DNA of 64,000 nt, taken from NCBI RefSeq assembly GCF_003100395.1, contig NZ_CP029210.1:3826088-3890087 (forward strand). The letters run 5' to 3'. Shown piece after piece: positions 46,819-60,492 of this stretch. The stretch comes from Aquabacterium olei (GTDB taxonomy: Bacteria; Pseudomonadota; Gammaproteobacteria; Burkholderiales; Burkholderiaceae_C). The first letter of the stretch is position 1, and every line of letters begins with the position of its first letter. The notes under the pieces are model-generated. The model searched no databases and was not told the origin of the DNA. It saw only the letters and a program-made list of their open reading frames with translations. Made by a program: the position numbers and the translations under genes.

Positions 46819-47603
46819 CCGGCAGCGGGCCGGCGGCGCTTCTTGCGGTGCTGCTGGCCGCCCACGAGGCGGTCGAACAGGCGGCGCGGCATCCACTTGA
46901 GCACCGCCGCGACCACGCCCATCTGCCAGGGGATGACGCGCCAGCGCACCCCGGCCGCAATCGCATCGACCGCTTTTGCCGCAAACACGTCCGGGGCCAT
47001 CAGGAAGGGCATCGGGTAGTCGTTCTCGCGGGTCAGCGGCGTGTCGATGTAGCCCGGCGCGAGCGTGACCACGCGCACGCCATGCGCCTGCAACTCGCCG
47101 CGCAGGGTTTCGCACAGCTGCACCACGGCCCCCTTGGCGGCGCAGTAGCCGGCATGCCCGGGCAGCCCCCGCACCGAGGCCACACTGGCCACGCCCACCA
47201 GCGTGCCGCGGCCGCGCGTCTTCATCGGCGCGATGAAAGGCTGGAAGGTGGCGGCCACACCGATCACATTGGTGTCCAGCAGGTCACGCAGCACCGGCAG
47301 ATCTTCGGCCAGCGACAGGTCGATGCCGATGCTGATGCCGGCGTTGGCCACGACCACATCGGGCAGACCCTGCTGCGCCAGGCAGGCTTGCGCGGCGGCC
47401 TGCATCGCGGCCTCGTCGCGCACATCGGCCGCATACACCGCCCACTGGTCGGCGGGCCAGCCCTGCGCGTGCACCCACTCACGCAACCGCTCGGCACGGC
47501 GCGCCACCAGGGCCACGCGCCAGCCCAGCGCTGCATAGCGGGCGGCCAGGGCCTGCCCGATGCCGCTGGAGGCGCCGGTGATGAAGGCCAGCGGGGCCGT
47601 CAC
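46812..47603 (-). CDS. SDR family oxidoreductase, coupled to lptC
   Basis: A 263-residue classical short-chain dehydrogenase. NAD(P)-binding TGASSGIG is at 10-17, NAGIS at 87-91, and catalytic S143, Y153 and K157 (YCAAK) are present. A basic tail (QQHRKKRRRP) ends the protein. Its start codon overlaps the lptC stop by four bases, so it is the last gene of a kdsD-kdsC-lptC-SDR operon. In many betaproteobacteria lptA and lptB follow lptC; here they do not. Substrate unknown; location in an LPS operon hints at a lipid or sugar substrate (inference). Confidence 0.92.
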   Translation of the reverse strand: MTAPLAFITGASSGIGQALAARYAALGWRVALVARRAERLREWVHAQGWPADQWAVYAADVRDEAAMQAAAQACLAQQGLPDVVVANAGISIGIDLSLAEDLPVLRDLLDTNVIGVAATFQPFIAPMKTRGRGTLVGVASVASVRGLPGHAGYCAAKGAVVQLCETLRGELQAHGVRVVTLAPGYIDTPLTRENDYPMPFLMAPDVFAAKAVDAIAAGVRWRVIPWQMGVVAAVLKWMPRRLFDRLVGGQQHRKKRRRPAAGQ

Positions 47604-48229
47604 GGGCGGCTCGCCAGCTCGTAGCGGCCGGTCACCCGGCCCTTGAACTCGGTCACGCCGGTGCGCTCGTCATGGCGCATGGTGTTGCCGCGCACCACGC
47701 TGCCCGCCTGGTACAGCGTGGTGGGCTGGTCGGCGCTCAGCACGCGGGTGCGGCCGTCCATCTTCAGGCCTTCGCCCACCAGGCGCACGGGCGCGGTGCT
47801 GTCCATGCCTTGCCGCTTCGCCGTGCCCGGCACCGGCATCGCGGTCACGCGCACGGCCCCGGTCAGCGTGATGACCTCGGTCGTGCCGACCGCTTCGCCA
47901 CGACGGGACAGCGCGTGCACGCTGTCGCCTTCGTCGCCCCGGGCCGACAGCTCGAGCACGTCGATCTCGATGCGGTCCCCTTCGGGGTAGTGCCGGATCA
48001 CCTCGCCATCGATCACGGCCTTGAGCCGGCCTTCCGTATCCAGCCGCGAGATGCGGGCGCGCTCGAGCGTGTAGTCGGGCACCGTCGGCGCCACGGCGGT
48101 GCGGCGAGCCGATTCGGGTTGCGGCGAGGACTGCACCAGCCACCAGGTGAAGCCGGCCAGCAGCCCCGCGCCCAGCACGGGCAAGCCGGCCTGCGCGTAC
48201 GACAGCCACTCCCAGCTGCGCGGCTTCAT
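47600..48229 (-). CDS. lptC: LPS export protein LptC
   Basis: LptC is the single-span inner-membrane protein that joins the LptBFG transporter to periplasmic LptA. The 209-residue protein has one N-terminal transmembrane helix (about 13-33) and an OstA-like beta-jellyroll periplasmic domain (about 50-195) with LTGAVRVT and ADQPTTLYQAGSVVRGNTM. Start ATG 48229 overlaps the kdsC stop by four bases. The position immediately after kdsD/kdsC is the standard one in proteobacteria. Confidence 0.92.
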   Translation of the reverse strand: MKPRSWEWLSYAQAGLPVLGAGLLAGFTWWLVQSSPQPESARRTAVAPTVPDYTLERARISRLDTEGRLKAVIDGEVIRHYPEGDRIEIDVLELSARGDEGDSVHALSRRGEAVGTTEVITLTGAVRVTAMPVPGTAKRQGMDSTAPVRLVGEGLKMDGRTRVLSADQPTTLYQAGSVVRGNTMRHDERTGVTEFKGRVTGRYELASRP

Positions 48230-48813
48230 CGGCGGGCGCCCTCGGCGGTGGTGTCCAGCGTCTGCAGGTGGCCGTGCAGCAGGGCCTCGTAGCGGCCGGT
48301 GGCCCACAGCAGCAGGTCACAGGCCTCGCGGGCCGCCCCCTGCCCGCCGGGCAGCGCGCTCACGTGGTCGGCGATGGCCTTGACCTCCGGGTGCGCGTTG
48401 ACCGGGGCGATGGCAAAGCCCGCCCGGGCCAGCAGCGGCAGGTCCGGCCAGTCGTCGCCCATCACGGCGAGCTCGTTCCAGGTCACGCCGAGCTCGGCCA
48501 GCAGCGGCGTGGCCACGGCCAGCTTGTCGTGCGCGCCGAACACCGCGTGCTTCACCCCCAGGTCGGCCAGGCGACGGCGCACCGCCGGCGAATCCCGGCC
48601 AGTGATCACGATGGGCGTGATGCCACCCTGGGCCAGCAGCTTCAGGCCGTGGCCGTCGAGCGCATGAAAGGCCTTGAGCGTTTCGCCGGCCTCGCTGATG
48701 TAGAGCGTGCCGTCGGTCAGCACCCCGTCCACATCGAAGATGGCGGCACGGATGCCGCGCGCCTTGGCGCGCAGCGGTTCGGGAAAGGTCAGGGTGGCGT
48801 GAAGCGGGCGCAT
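48226..48813 (-). CDS. kdsC: 3-deoxy-D-manno-octulosonate 8-phosphate phosphatase
   Basis: KdsC removes the phosphate from KDO-8-phosphate in the synthesis of KDO for LPS. The 195-residue HAD-superfamily (C0-type) protein has the nucleophile motif FDVDGVLTDG with D27 and D29, the TGRDSP block and MGDDWPDLPLL. Its length is close to the enterobacterial protein (188). Start codon is one base after the kdsD stop region and its stop overlaps lptC. Confidence 0.95.
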   Translation of the reverse strand: MRPLHATLTFPEPLRAKARGIRAAIFDVDGVLTDGTLYISEAGETLKAFHALDGHGLKLLAQGGITPIVITGRDSPAVRRRLADLGVKHAVFGAHDKLAVATPLLAELGVTWNELAVMGDDWPDLPLLARAGFAIAPVNAHPEVKAIADHVSALPGGQGAAREACDLLLWATGRYEALLHGHLQTLDTTAEGARR

Positions 48814-48814
48814 G

Positions 48815-49810
48815 TCAGATCACCTTCGCGCGCATCAGGTCGTTGGTGCTCACGGCGCCCACCAGCGCGCCGGCGGCGTCCACCACCAGCAGGGTGTTGA
48901 TCCGGTGGGCCTCCATCAGCGACACGGCTTCGGCGGCCAGCACGTCGTCGCGGATGGTGCGGGGAGCGGGCGTCATCAGTTCGGCGGCCGTCAGCCCGCG
49001 CAGGTCGACACCGGCTTCGATCTTGCGGCGCAGGTCGCCGTCGGTGAACACACCGAGCAGGCGGCCGGTGGGCTCGATCACCGCTGCGGCGCCCAGGCCC
49101 TTGGCGCTCATCTCGCGCATCAGTTCGCCGAACGGCGCCTCCGGGGCCACACGGGGCACGGCCTCGCCCGAGCGCATCACATCGCGCAGGTGGGTCAGCA
49201 GGCGGCGGCCCAGGGCGCCACCGGGGTGCGAGCGGGCAAAGTCTTCGGCCTTGAAGCCGCGCGCCTCCAGCAGCACCACGGCCAGCGCATCGCCCAGCGC
49301 CATCTGTGCGGTGGTGCTGGCGGTGGGCGCCAGGTTCAGCGGGCAGGCCTCGACCGACACGGCGCTGTCGAGCACGATGTCGGCATGGCGGGCCAGCGAC
49401 GAGGCCGGCTTGCCCGTCATCGCCACCAGCGGCACGCCGATGCGCTTGATCACGGGCAGCAGCGCGGTCAGCTCCTCGCTCTCACCGGAGTTGGAGATCG
49501 CGATCACGACGTCGCCCGGCTGCACCATGCCGAGGTCGCCATGGTGCGCCTCGGCCGGGTGCACGAACATCGCCGGCGTGCCGGTGGAGGCCAGCGTGGC
49601 GGTGATCTTGCGGCCCACATGGCCGCTCTTGCCCATGCCCATCACGACCACCCGGCCGCGGCACGCCAGCATGGTGTGCACCGCACGGGTAAAGGCAGCG
49701 CCGGGCTCGCCCTGCAGGCGGGCCTTGAGGTCGAGCAGCGCGCGGGCCTCGATGTCCAGGGCCTGGCTGGCCATCGCCACCACGGCGTCTTGGGAAGGAA
49801 GTGCAGACAT
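48815..49810 (-). CDS. kdsD: Arabinose-5-phosphate isomerase
   Basis: KdsD converts ribulose-5-phosphate to arabinose-5-phosphate, the first step in KDO synthesis. The 331-residue protein has an N-terminal SIS domain (about 30-185, GMGKSGHVGRKI and SNSGESEEL) and two CBS domains (about 200-330, ending LMRAKVI). Length agrees with family (about 328). An ATG at 49810 (GAGAA-type weak ribosome site) starts the conserved region. First gene of the kdsD-kdsC-lptC-SDR operon, divergent from the Kef transporter. Confidence 0.95.
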   Translation of the reverse strand: MSALPSQDAVVAMASQALDIEARALLDLKARLQGEPGAAFTRAVHTMLACRGRVVVMGMGKSGHVGRKITATLASTGTPAMFVHPAEAHHGDLGMVQPGDVVIAISNSGESEELTALLPVIKRIGVPLVAMTGKPASSLARHADIVLDSAVSVEACPLNLAPTASTTAQMALGDALAVVLLEARGFKAEDFARSHPGGALGRRLLTHLRDVMRSGEAVPRVAPEAPFGELMREMSAKGLGAAAVIEPTGRLLGVFTDGDLRRKIEAGVDLRGLTAAELMTPAPRTIRDDVLAAEAVSLMEAHRINTLLVVDAAGALVGAVSTNDLMRAKVI

Positions 49811-49894
49811 GAAAGGAGAAAGCGTCGGAAGTCTGGCCCGGGCGGGCGCAACGGCACCCCTGCCCGGGTAGGATCGGGTGATTCTAGGGACAAC

Positions 49895-51910
49895 ATGGCC
49901 AGCACGCTCGACCTCACACTGCTCTATCTGTTTGCCGCCGTGATCGGCGTGGTGTTGTGCCGGCTCATCAAGCTGCCCCCGATGCTGGGCTACCTGGCCG
50001 TGGGGGTGGTGATCGGGCCCAATGCCCTCGCCCTGGCCAAGGACTCCGCCGGGGTGAGCTACCTCGCCGAGTTCGGCGTGGTGTTCCTGATGTTCGTGAT
50101 CGGGCTGGAGTTCAACCTGCCCAAGCTCAAGAGCATGAAGTCGCTGGTGTTCGGGCTGGGCCTGAGCCAGGTGGGGCTGACGATGCTGGCCACGCTGCTC
50201 GGGCATCTGGCGCTGGGTGCCGGCCTGGCCTGGCTGGGGGTCGAGGGCGGTCTGCTGGGATGGGGCTTGAGCTGGCAGAGCGCGTTGGCCCTGGGTGGCG
50301 CGCTGGCCATGAGCTCCACCGCCATCGTCGTCAAGCTGATGGCCGAGCGGCTGGAGCTGGAAAGCGAACACGGCCGACGCGTGATGGGCATCCTGCTCTT
50401 CCAGGATCTGGCCGTGGTGCCGCTGTTGGTGCTGATTCCGTCGCTGGGTGACAGCGCCAGCGAGCTGACGCGCACGCTGGCACTGGCCGGCCTGAAGGCC
50501 GCCGCGCTGCTGACGGTGCTGCTGGCCGGTGGCCAGAAGGTGATGCACTGGTGGCTGGACATGGTGGCGCGCCGCAAGAGCGAAGAGCTCTTCATGCTCA
50601 ACCTGCTGCTCGTCACCCTCGGGCTGGCCTGGCTTACCGAGCACTTCGGGCTGTCGCTGGCGCTGGGCGCCTTCGTGGCCGGCATGCTGATCGCCGAGAC
50701 CGAATACAAACACCAGGTGGAGACCGACATCCGGCCCTTCCACGACGTGCTGCTCGGGCTGTTCTTCATCACGATCGGCATGAAGCTCGACTGGCACAGC
50801 CTGGTCAACCAGTGGGGCCTGGTGCTGCTGCTGGCCACGGTGCCGGTGCTGTTCAAGCTCGGGCTGGTGGCGGCACTGGCCCGGCTGTTCGGCGCGCCCA
50901 CCGGCGTGGCGTTGCGCACCGGCCTGTATCTGGCTCAAGCTGGTGAGTTCGGCTTCGTGCTGCTGAACCTGGCTGCCGAGCAGCGGCTGCTGCCGCACCA
51001 CGTGCAAAGCCCGCTGCTCGCGTCGATGGTGCTGTCGATGCTGGCCACGCCCTTCATCATTCACTACAGCAACTGGATCGTGATGAAGGTGTCGGCCACC
51101 GACTGGCTGATGCAGTCGCTGGCGATGACGAAGATCGCGTCGAAGGCCATCAACACCGAGAAGCACGTCGTGATCTGCGGCTATGGGCGCAGCGGCCAGA
51201 ACCTTGCGCGCCTGCTGGAGCAGGAGCACATTCCGTACATGGCGCTCGACCTCGATCCCGACCGCGTGCGCCAGGCTGCGGCTGCGGGGCAGAACGTCGT
51301 CTTCGGCGATGCCACCCGCCTGCAGAGCCTGGTGGCCGCGGGCCTGACGCGGGCTGCGGCCGTTGTGGTGACCTACCCCGACACGCCCACGGCCAACAAG
51401 GTGCTGCACCACGTGCGCGAGCACGCCCCCCATGTGCCGGTGGCCGTGCGCACGATTGACGACCAGTCGCTCGATGAGCTGCAGTCCGCGGGCGCCAGCG
51501 TGATCGTGCCCGAAGCCATCGAGGGCTCGCTGATGCTGGCCTCGCAGACGCTGGCCCTGGTGGGCGTGCCGATCCGCCGCGTGATCCGGCTGGTGCAGGA
51601 CCAGCGGGTGGCGCGCTATGGCCTGCTGCGCGGGTATTTCCACGGGGCGGACGATGACAGCGTCGATGAACTCGAATTGCAGCGTCTGCAGTCGGTGACG
51701 CTGGAGCCCAGCTCGGTGTGCGTCGGGCGGACGCTCGATGGCAGCCTGGATCCGGCGGGCGTCGGCGTGACGGTGGTCTCGGTGCGCCGCGCCCAGGGGG
51801 CGGTGATGTCCCCGTCGCCGGGTCTGCTGCTCGAAGCGGGCGACACCCTGGTGCTGTCGGGCCGACCGCAGGATCTTGCACGTGCCGAAAGCGTGTTGCT
51901 CAAAGGCTGA
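49895..51910 (+). CDS. Kef-type CPA2 cation:proton antiporter with RCK domain
   Basis: A 671-residue inner-membrane transporter of the KefB/KefC/YbaL family. About 12 transmembrane segments (1-380) carry the family blocks MLGYLAVGVVIGPNAL, EFGVVFLMFVIGLEFNLPKL and LAQAGEFGFVLLNLA; then comes an RCK_N domain (about 420-530, VVICGYGRSGQNLARLLEQE nucleotide-binding loop) and a TrkA_C domain (about 570-665). It probably exports K+ in exchange for H+ under control of a nucleotide or glutathione adduct bound by RCK. The gene lies divergent from kdsD, the usual arrangement in Burkholderiales. KefB versus YbaL cannot be decided. Confidence 0.92.
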   Translation: MASTLDLTLLYLFAAVIGVVLCRLIKLPPMLGYLAVGVVIGPNALALAKDSAGVSYLAEFGVVFLMFVIGLEFNLPKLKSMKSLVFGLGLSQVGLTMLATLLGHLALGAGLAWLGVEGGLLGWGLSWQSALALGGALAMSSTAIVVKLMAERLELESEHGRRVMGILLFQDLAVVPLLVLIPSLGDSASELTRTLALAGLKAAALLTVLLAGGQKVMHWWLDMVARRKSEELFMLNLLLVTLGLAWLTEHFGLSLALGAFVAGMLIAETEYKHQVETDIRPFHDVLLGLFFITIGMKLDWHSLVNQWGLVLLLATVPVLFKLGLVAALARLFGAPTGVALRTGLYLAQAGEFGFVLLNLAAEQRLLPHHVQSPLLASMVLSMLATPFIIHYSNWIVMKVSATDWLMQSLAMTKIASKAINTEKHVVICGYGRSGQNLARLLEQEHIPYMALDLDPDRVRQAAAAGQNVVFGDATRLQSLVAAGLTRAAAVVVTYPDTPTANKVLHHVREHAPHVPVAVRTIDDQSLDELQSAGASVIVPEAIEGSLMLASQTLALVGVPIRRVIRLVQDQRVARYGLLRGYFHGADDDSVDELELQRLQSVTLEPSSVCVGRTLDGSLDPAGVGVTVVSVRRAQGAVMSPSPGLLLEAGDTLVLSGRPQDLARAESVLLKG

Positions 51911-52024
51911 AAATGTCGCGGCATCGGCTGGATGTCCCTCTAGGCCTGCGCAGCGACTCGCGGCACACTTTGCGCCAAAAGGCCGGGGCCCGCGCTCCCG
52001 CATCAGGCACCAGGAGAGCCCCGC

Positions 52025-56065
<4,041 letters not shown>

Positions 56066-56102
56066 ACCGCGGTGCCCCGGCGGGGCCCGTACTCACACAC
56101 CG

Positions 56103-57164
56103 TCAGGCGGCGTCGCTCACCGTGCCGCGCTCGTCGGCGTACAGGTTCATGATGCGCAGGATCTCGAACTGCTGCGCAAAGAAGCAGTCCAGCAGGTTGG
56201 GGTCGAAATGCTTGCCGCGCTCGTCGGCCATGATGGCCAGCGACTGCTGGGCGCTGAAAGCCGGCTTGTAGGGCCGTCGCGTCATCAGCGCATCGAACAC
56301 GTCGGCCAGCGCCACGATGCGCCCGAAGATCGGGATCTGCTCGCCCTGCAGCCCCTGCGGATAGCCCGTGCCGTCCCAGCGCTCGTGGTGGGTCAGCGCA
56401 ATCGTGCGCGCCGCCGCCAGCAGTTCGTTGTCGTGCTTGCCCAGGATGTCTGCGCCAATCTGCGGGTGGCGGCGCATGATCTGGCGCTCTTCCTCGGTCA
56501 AGGGTCCCGGCTTGAGCAGGATGTGGTCGGGCACGCCGATCTTGCCCACATCGTGCATGGCCGCCGCCTGGAAGACCAGCTGCACCGCCTCGGGACCCAT
56601 GCCGGCCTGCTGCGCCACCAGCCGCGCGATGTGGCTCATGCGCACCACGTGGTTGCCGGTCTCGTTGTCCTTGTACTCGGCAGCGCGGCCCAGCCGGCGG
56701 ATGATCTGCTGGCGCGTGGCCACCAGCTCGCTGGTGCGCTGCGCCACCATGCGTTCCAGCTCGCGCGACTGGTCGTACAACGCCAGATGGGTGCGCACCC
56801 GCGCCTGCACCAGCGGCGGGCTGATCGGCTTGGTGATGTAGTCCACGGCGCCCAGGCTCAGGCCCAGCGCCTCGTCCTCGATCGTGCTCATCGCCGTCAC
56901 GAAGATGACCGGGATGCGGCGGCGATCCGGGTTGGCCTTCATCCGGCGGCACACCTCGTGGCCACTCAGGTCGGGCATCATGATGTCCAGCAACACCAGG
57001 TCCGGCGGCTCGTCCGAGTAGACGATCTTCAGCGCCTTGTCACCCGAGGTCGCCACCTTGATGCGGTAGTCCTGCCCCAGCACCCTGGACAGCAGCTCGA
57101 TGTTCTGGGGCGAGTCGTCCGCCACCAGAATGGTGGGACGCCGCAGGGCCGGAAGGGGGGACAT
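56103..57164 (-). CDS. REC-HD-GYP response regulator (RpfG-like)
   Basis: A 353-residue two-domain regulator. The receiver (about 10-130) has phospho-acceptor D60 in LVLLDIMMPD and the ITKP lysine; after a coiled linker, HD-GYP (about 165-340) has MHDVGKIG (H204, D205), GHPQIGADIL-type sequence, HHERWDGTGYP and DVFDALMTRRPYK, so it should degrade c-di-GMP. RpfG pairs with hybrid kinase RpfC in Xanthomonas; here the convergent large hybrid kinase is a candidate partner (inference). No rpfF-like DSF synthase gene is present nearby. ATG at 57164. Confidence 0.93.
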   Translation of the reverse strand: MSPLPALRRPTILVADDSPQNIELLSRVLGQDYRIKVATSGDKALKIVYSDEPPDLVLLDIMMPDLSGHEVCRRMKANPDRRRIPVIFVTAMSTIEDEALGLSLGAVDYITKPISPPLVQARVRTHLALYDQSRELERMVAQRTSELVATRQQIIRRLGRAAEYKDNETGNHVVRMSHIARLVAQQAGMGPEAVQLVFQAAAMHDVGKIGVPDHILLKPGPLTEEERQIMRRHPQIGADILGKHDNELLAAARTIALTHHERWDGTGYPQGLQGEQIPIFGRIVALADVFDALMTRRPYKPAFSAQQSLAIMADERGKHFDPNLLDCFFAQQFEILRIMNLYADERGTVSDAA

Positions 57165-57256
57165 CCTTGTTCACTCCACTGAAACCGTTGCTGTTTTCTT
57201 GATTTGTGATCTTGGACAGCCCCAGGCCCGGCTGTCGAGGCGAATGCGGCGCGGTC

Positions 57257-57724
57257 TCAGGCGGCCGGCACCTGACGACTCAGGTTGCTGCGCTGGCGCA
57301 CCAACATGACGGCACCCGCCGCCCGCAGCACCTCGGCGGCGACCAGCGGCACGCGCGCCATCAGCTCTTCGAAGCGCGGCAGCCGCAAGGCAAACACCAC
57401 GCAGGGCGTCATGGCCTCGACGTTGGCCGAGCGCGGCACATCGGCAAACACCGCGGGCTCACCGCACATGGCACCAGGCCGCAGGATGGCAATGCGGCTC
57501 GCCCCGGGTGCTGCACCGGTCACGAACACCTGCAGCGACCCCTGCCCGAGAAAGTACACCGTGCGTTCCCGGTCCCCCTGCTTGATCAGCAGGTCCCCCG
57601 CGCGAAGCTCGTGGCGGGTCAGGTACTGCACAAACGTGCGCCATTGTTGGGGATCCAGACGCGGCCGGAACGCATCGTCCGTGTTCAGCGTCTGAATGGC
57701 CTGAATCAGTTCGTTGCCGTCCAT
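57257..57724 (-). CDS. Cyclic nucleotide-binding domain protein (Crp/Fnr-type sensor domain only)
   Basis: A 155-residue single-domain cyclic nucleotide-binding fold (about 30-145) with DLLIKQGDRERTVYFLGQGSLQVF and RPGAMCGEPAVF, the phosphate-binding cassette region in which the usual GExAL/R-type motif is CGEPAVFADVPRSANV with an R. No helix-turn-helix, kinase or transporter domain follows, so it may be a partner protein rather than a DNA-binding regulator. It lies 61 bases after the mnmE start-side strand end, on the same strand. The ATG at 57724 is favoured over a frame start at 57760. Confidence 0.88.
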   Translation of the reverse strand: MDGNELIQAIQTLNTDDAFRPRLDPQQWRTFVQYLTRHELRAGDLLIKQGDRERTVYFLGQGSLQVFVTGAAPGASRIAILRPGAMCGEPAVFADVPRSANVEAMTPCVVFALRLPRFEELMARVPLVAAEVLRAAGAVMLVRQRSNLSRQVPAA

Positions 57725-57784
57725 CTTGTCCTCGTTGCCACCGTGCGGTTCAGCGCGCACCGACCGGCGTCGTCCAGGGCTGCG

Positions 57785-59245
57785 TCATTTGCCAATGCAG
57801 AAGCGGGTGAAGATTTCACCGAGCAGGTCATCGGCCGAGAAGGCGCCGGTGATGGCGCCCAGGGCATTGTGCGCCAGGCGAAGTTCTTCCGCCAGCAAAT
57901 CGAGGGCCCCATCCCGCAGTGCGGCATGGGCTTGCGCCTGTTGCAGATGCGCACGCGCGACACGCAGCGCCTGCACGTGCCGCTGACGGGCAATGAAGAC
58001 ATCCTCGCCCCCGGCCTGCCAGCCCGCCAGCGTCAGCAGGCGTTCGCGCAAGGCATCCAGCCCGGTGCCCGTCCGCGCCGACAGCGCCACGGCCTGTTCC
58101 CCCTCGGCCTGGCGCGTGCCGAGCCAGGTCTGCATGCGCAGCGCGGCGTCATCGGCGCACGCGTCGGCCTTGTTGAACACGTGCACCACCGGCACGCCGT
58201 CGGGCAGCCGGCCGGCGATGTCGGCGTCGATGGCGGCGTACACCGCGTCGTCCACCCGCGTCAGGTCGTGCAGGAACAGCACGGCATCGGCCTGGGCAAT
58301 CGCCTCCCAGCTGCGCGCCATGCCGATGCGCTCGACCTCGTCGGCGGCCTCGTGCTCGGCCCGCAGGCCGGCCGTGTCGATCACGTGCAGCGGCACGCCG
58401 TGAATCTGGATGGTCTCGCTGACCTTGTCACGTGTGGTGCCTGCAATCGGCGTGACGATGGCCAGCTCCGCCCCGGCCAGCGCATTGAGCAGCGAGCTCT
58501 TGCCCGCGTTGGGCTGCCCGGCCAGCACCACCTGCATGCCCTCGCGCAACAGCGCACCCTGCCGCGCCTGCGCCAGCACCGCATCGAGCGCCCCCAGCAG
58601 GCCATCGAGCTTGCCGCGCGCGTCGGCCTTCTCCAGAAAGTCGATCTCTTCTTCCGGAAAATCGAGCGTGGCCTCCACCAGCATGCGCAGGTTCACCATC
58701 CGGTCGCGCAGCGCGTTGACCTCGCGCGAAAACGCGCCGCCCAGCGACCGGCTGGCCGACCGCGCGGCCGCCTCGGTGCTCGCGTCGATCAGGTCGGCAA
58801 TCGCCTCGGCCTGGGCCAGGTCGATCTTGTCGTTCAGGAAGGCGCGCTGGGTGAACTCACCCGGCTCGGCCAGCCGCAGACCGGGCAAACGGGGCTGCCC
58901 CGTGGCGGCATCCGGTTCTTCAGCCGCCTCCAGGCACCGCGCCAGCAGCAGCTGCATCACCACCGGACCACCATGGCCCTGCAGCTCCAGCACGTCCTCG
59001 CCGGTGTAGCTGTGCGGCGCCGGAAAGTACAGCGCCAGGCCGTGGTCGATCGCATCGCCCCGCGCATCGCGGAAGGGTCCGTAGGTGGCCACCCGCGGCG
59101 CGAGCGCCCGCCCGCACAGGGCCTGCGCCAGCGCATCCAGGCCCCGGCCCGAGACCCGCACGATTCCCACTGCACCGCGCCCCGCCGCCGTGGCCACCGC
59201 CACGATCGGGACCTGCCCCTGCGTGTTCACCATCTCCGCTTCCAT
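57785..59245 (-). CDS. mnmE: tRNA modification GTPase MnmE
   Basis: MnmE works with MnmG to place the carboxymethylaminomethyl group at wobble uridine 34. The 486-residue protein has an N-terminal tetrahydrofolate-binding domain (about 1-130, [21 protein letters not shown]), a helical domain, a G domain with GQPNAGKSS (G1), DTAGLR (G3) and NKADA (G4), and the C-terminal FCIGK catalytic cysteine motif. ATG at 59245 is used; an ATG four codons later at 59233 is about as good. It is part of the rpmH-rnpA-yidD-yidC-mnmE order on the minus strand, although a small plus-strand gene and a sterol-desaturase-like gene now separate it from yidC. Confidence 0.97.
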   Translation of the reverse strand: MEAEMVNTQGQVPIVAVATAAGRGAVGIVRVSGRGLDALAQALCGRALAPRVATYGPFRDARGDAIDHGLALYFPAPHSYTGEDVLELQGHGGPVVMQLLLARCLEAAEEPDAATGQPRLPGLRLAEPGEFTQRAFLNDKIDLAQAEAIADLIDASTEAAARSASRSLGGAFSREVNALRDRMVNLRMLVEATLDFPEEEIDFLEKADARGKLDGLLGALDAVLAQARQGALLREGMQVVLAGQPNAGKSSLLNALAGAELAIVTPIAGTTRDKVSETIQIHGVPLHVIDTAGLRAEHEAADEVERIGMARSWEAIAQADAVLFLHDLTRVDDAVYAAIDADIAGRLPDGVPVVHVFNKADACADDAALRMQTWLGTRQAEGEQAVALSARTGTGLDALRERLLTLAGWQAGGEDVFIARQRHVQALRVARAHLQQAQAHAALRDGALDLLAEELRLAHNALGAITGAFSADDLLGEIFTRFCIGK

Positions 59246-59388
59246 CCTTTGGCTTGCTGCGGCCCGCCTGTCGCGCGGCCGCCCGCCATTGTCACCGGCC
59301 GTCCCCCCGATCCAAGGGCTGCGCCGCGCAAACCCCGATGACGGCCGCGCGCCCCCCTCCTACCCTGAGGGTGAATGGAGATCGTTGC

Positions 59389-60372
59389 ATGGTTCGTCAC
59401 TGCGTCAGCTGGCTCTTTCTTTTCGGCTCGGTCGCGCTCGGCATCGCCACAGTGCTGCACTTCGATTTCGACCCCGCCCCGATTGCCACGCACTTCCTCT
59501 TCCCCTACTACGCGCTGTGCACCGGCCTGCAATACGTCTGGCCGGAGACGCCGAACCGTTTCGAGCGCGGCGAGGTGCTCACCGACGTGCTGCACAACCT
59601 GATGCTGATTGCGGTCACCGGCTTTCAGAACTTCGTCATCCATGCGCTCGTGGCGCTCACCGGCACCGGCCTGCTCTTCCAGTACGGCGTGCTGTCCGAC
59701 GCCTGGGCCGCCCACCACCTGCCGCTGTGGGGCCAGGTGCTGGTGGCCTGGCTCGTGTTCGACTTCATGTTCTACGTCACCCACCGCATCGGGCACGAGG
59801 TCGACTTCTTCTGGCGCCTGCACAGCGTGCACCACTGCGCCCACCGCCTCAGCGTGCTCAACGCCAGCCGCGCCCACCCGCTCGATCTGATCTGGCGGCG
59901 CATCGTGCCCGTGTTCGTCACCTTCCAGACCGGGGTAAGCCAGGAGGCCTTCATCCTGAGCGGCGTGATCGGCAGCGTGCTGGCCACGATCACGCACATG
60001 AACGTGCGCTTCCGCTTCGGCTGGCTCAACTACCTGATCGGCACCAACGAGATCCACCGTTGGCACCACTCCAACCGCATCGAGGAGGCCAAGAACTACA
60101 GCATCGTGATGCTGTGGGACCACCTCTTCGGCACCTTCGTCTACCCGCAGGGCCGGCGCGCGCCCGAGCGGCTCGGCCTGTTCGACGAACGCCACTACCC
60201 GCTCCACGGCTTTCTGGGCCAGCAACTGGTGCCGCTCACGTGGGCGCGCATGAAGGCCCGCCGCGCGCGCGAGGACGCAAGCCTGGCGCAACCGGGCAGC
60301 ATGGCGGCCACCCCGGCACCCGGTGGCCTCGCGCACCCCGCTGGCGCGCCCCAACCCACCGCCGCGCCCTGA
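59389..60372 (+). CDS. Sterol desaturase / fatty acid hydroxylase family protein, copy 2
   Basis: A 327-residue membrane protein of the di-iron fatty acid hydroxylase family, with about five transmembrane helices and the histidine clusters HRIGHE, HSVHHCAHRLSVLNASRAH and NEIHRWHHSNRI. GGAG at 59377-59380 lies eight bases before the ATG at 59389. It shares the fold with copy 1 at 42862 but only the His clusters are clearly alike. A low-complexity Ala/Pro tail (about 295-327) is added. It lies on the opposite strand between mnmE and yidC and so interrupts a normally contiguous operon order. Confidence 0.9.
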   Translation: MVRHCVSWLFLFGSVALGIATVLHFDFDPAPIATHFLFPYYALCTGLQYVWPETPNRFERGEVLTDVLHNLMLIAVTGFQNFVIHALVALTGTGLLFQYGVLSDAWAAHHLPLWGQVLVAWLVFDFMFYVTHRIGHEVDFFWRLHSVHHCAHRLSVLNASRAHPLDLIWRRIVPVFVTFQTGVSQEAFILSGVIGSVLATITHMNVRFRFGWLNYLIGTNEIHRWHHSNRIEEAKNYSIVMLWDHLFGTFVYPQGRRAPERLGLFDERHYPLHGFLGQQLVPLTWARMKARRAREDASLAQPGSMAATPAPGGLAHPAGAPQPTAAP

Positions 60373-60492
60373 ACTGGCGCAGCCCCCGCCATCCCGCGGT
60401 GCAAGATGTGTCATCACCGCGTCATTGCGGGTTTTCACCATGGCATCATTGTTGCGTTGCAACAAGAACCAAACCCCTCGGAGGAAACCGCC

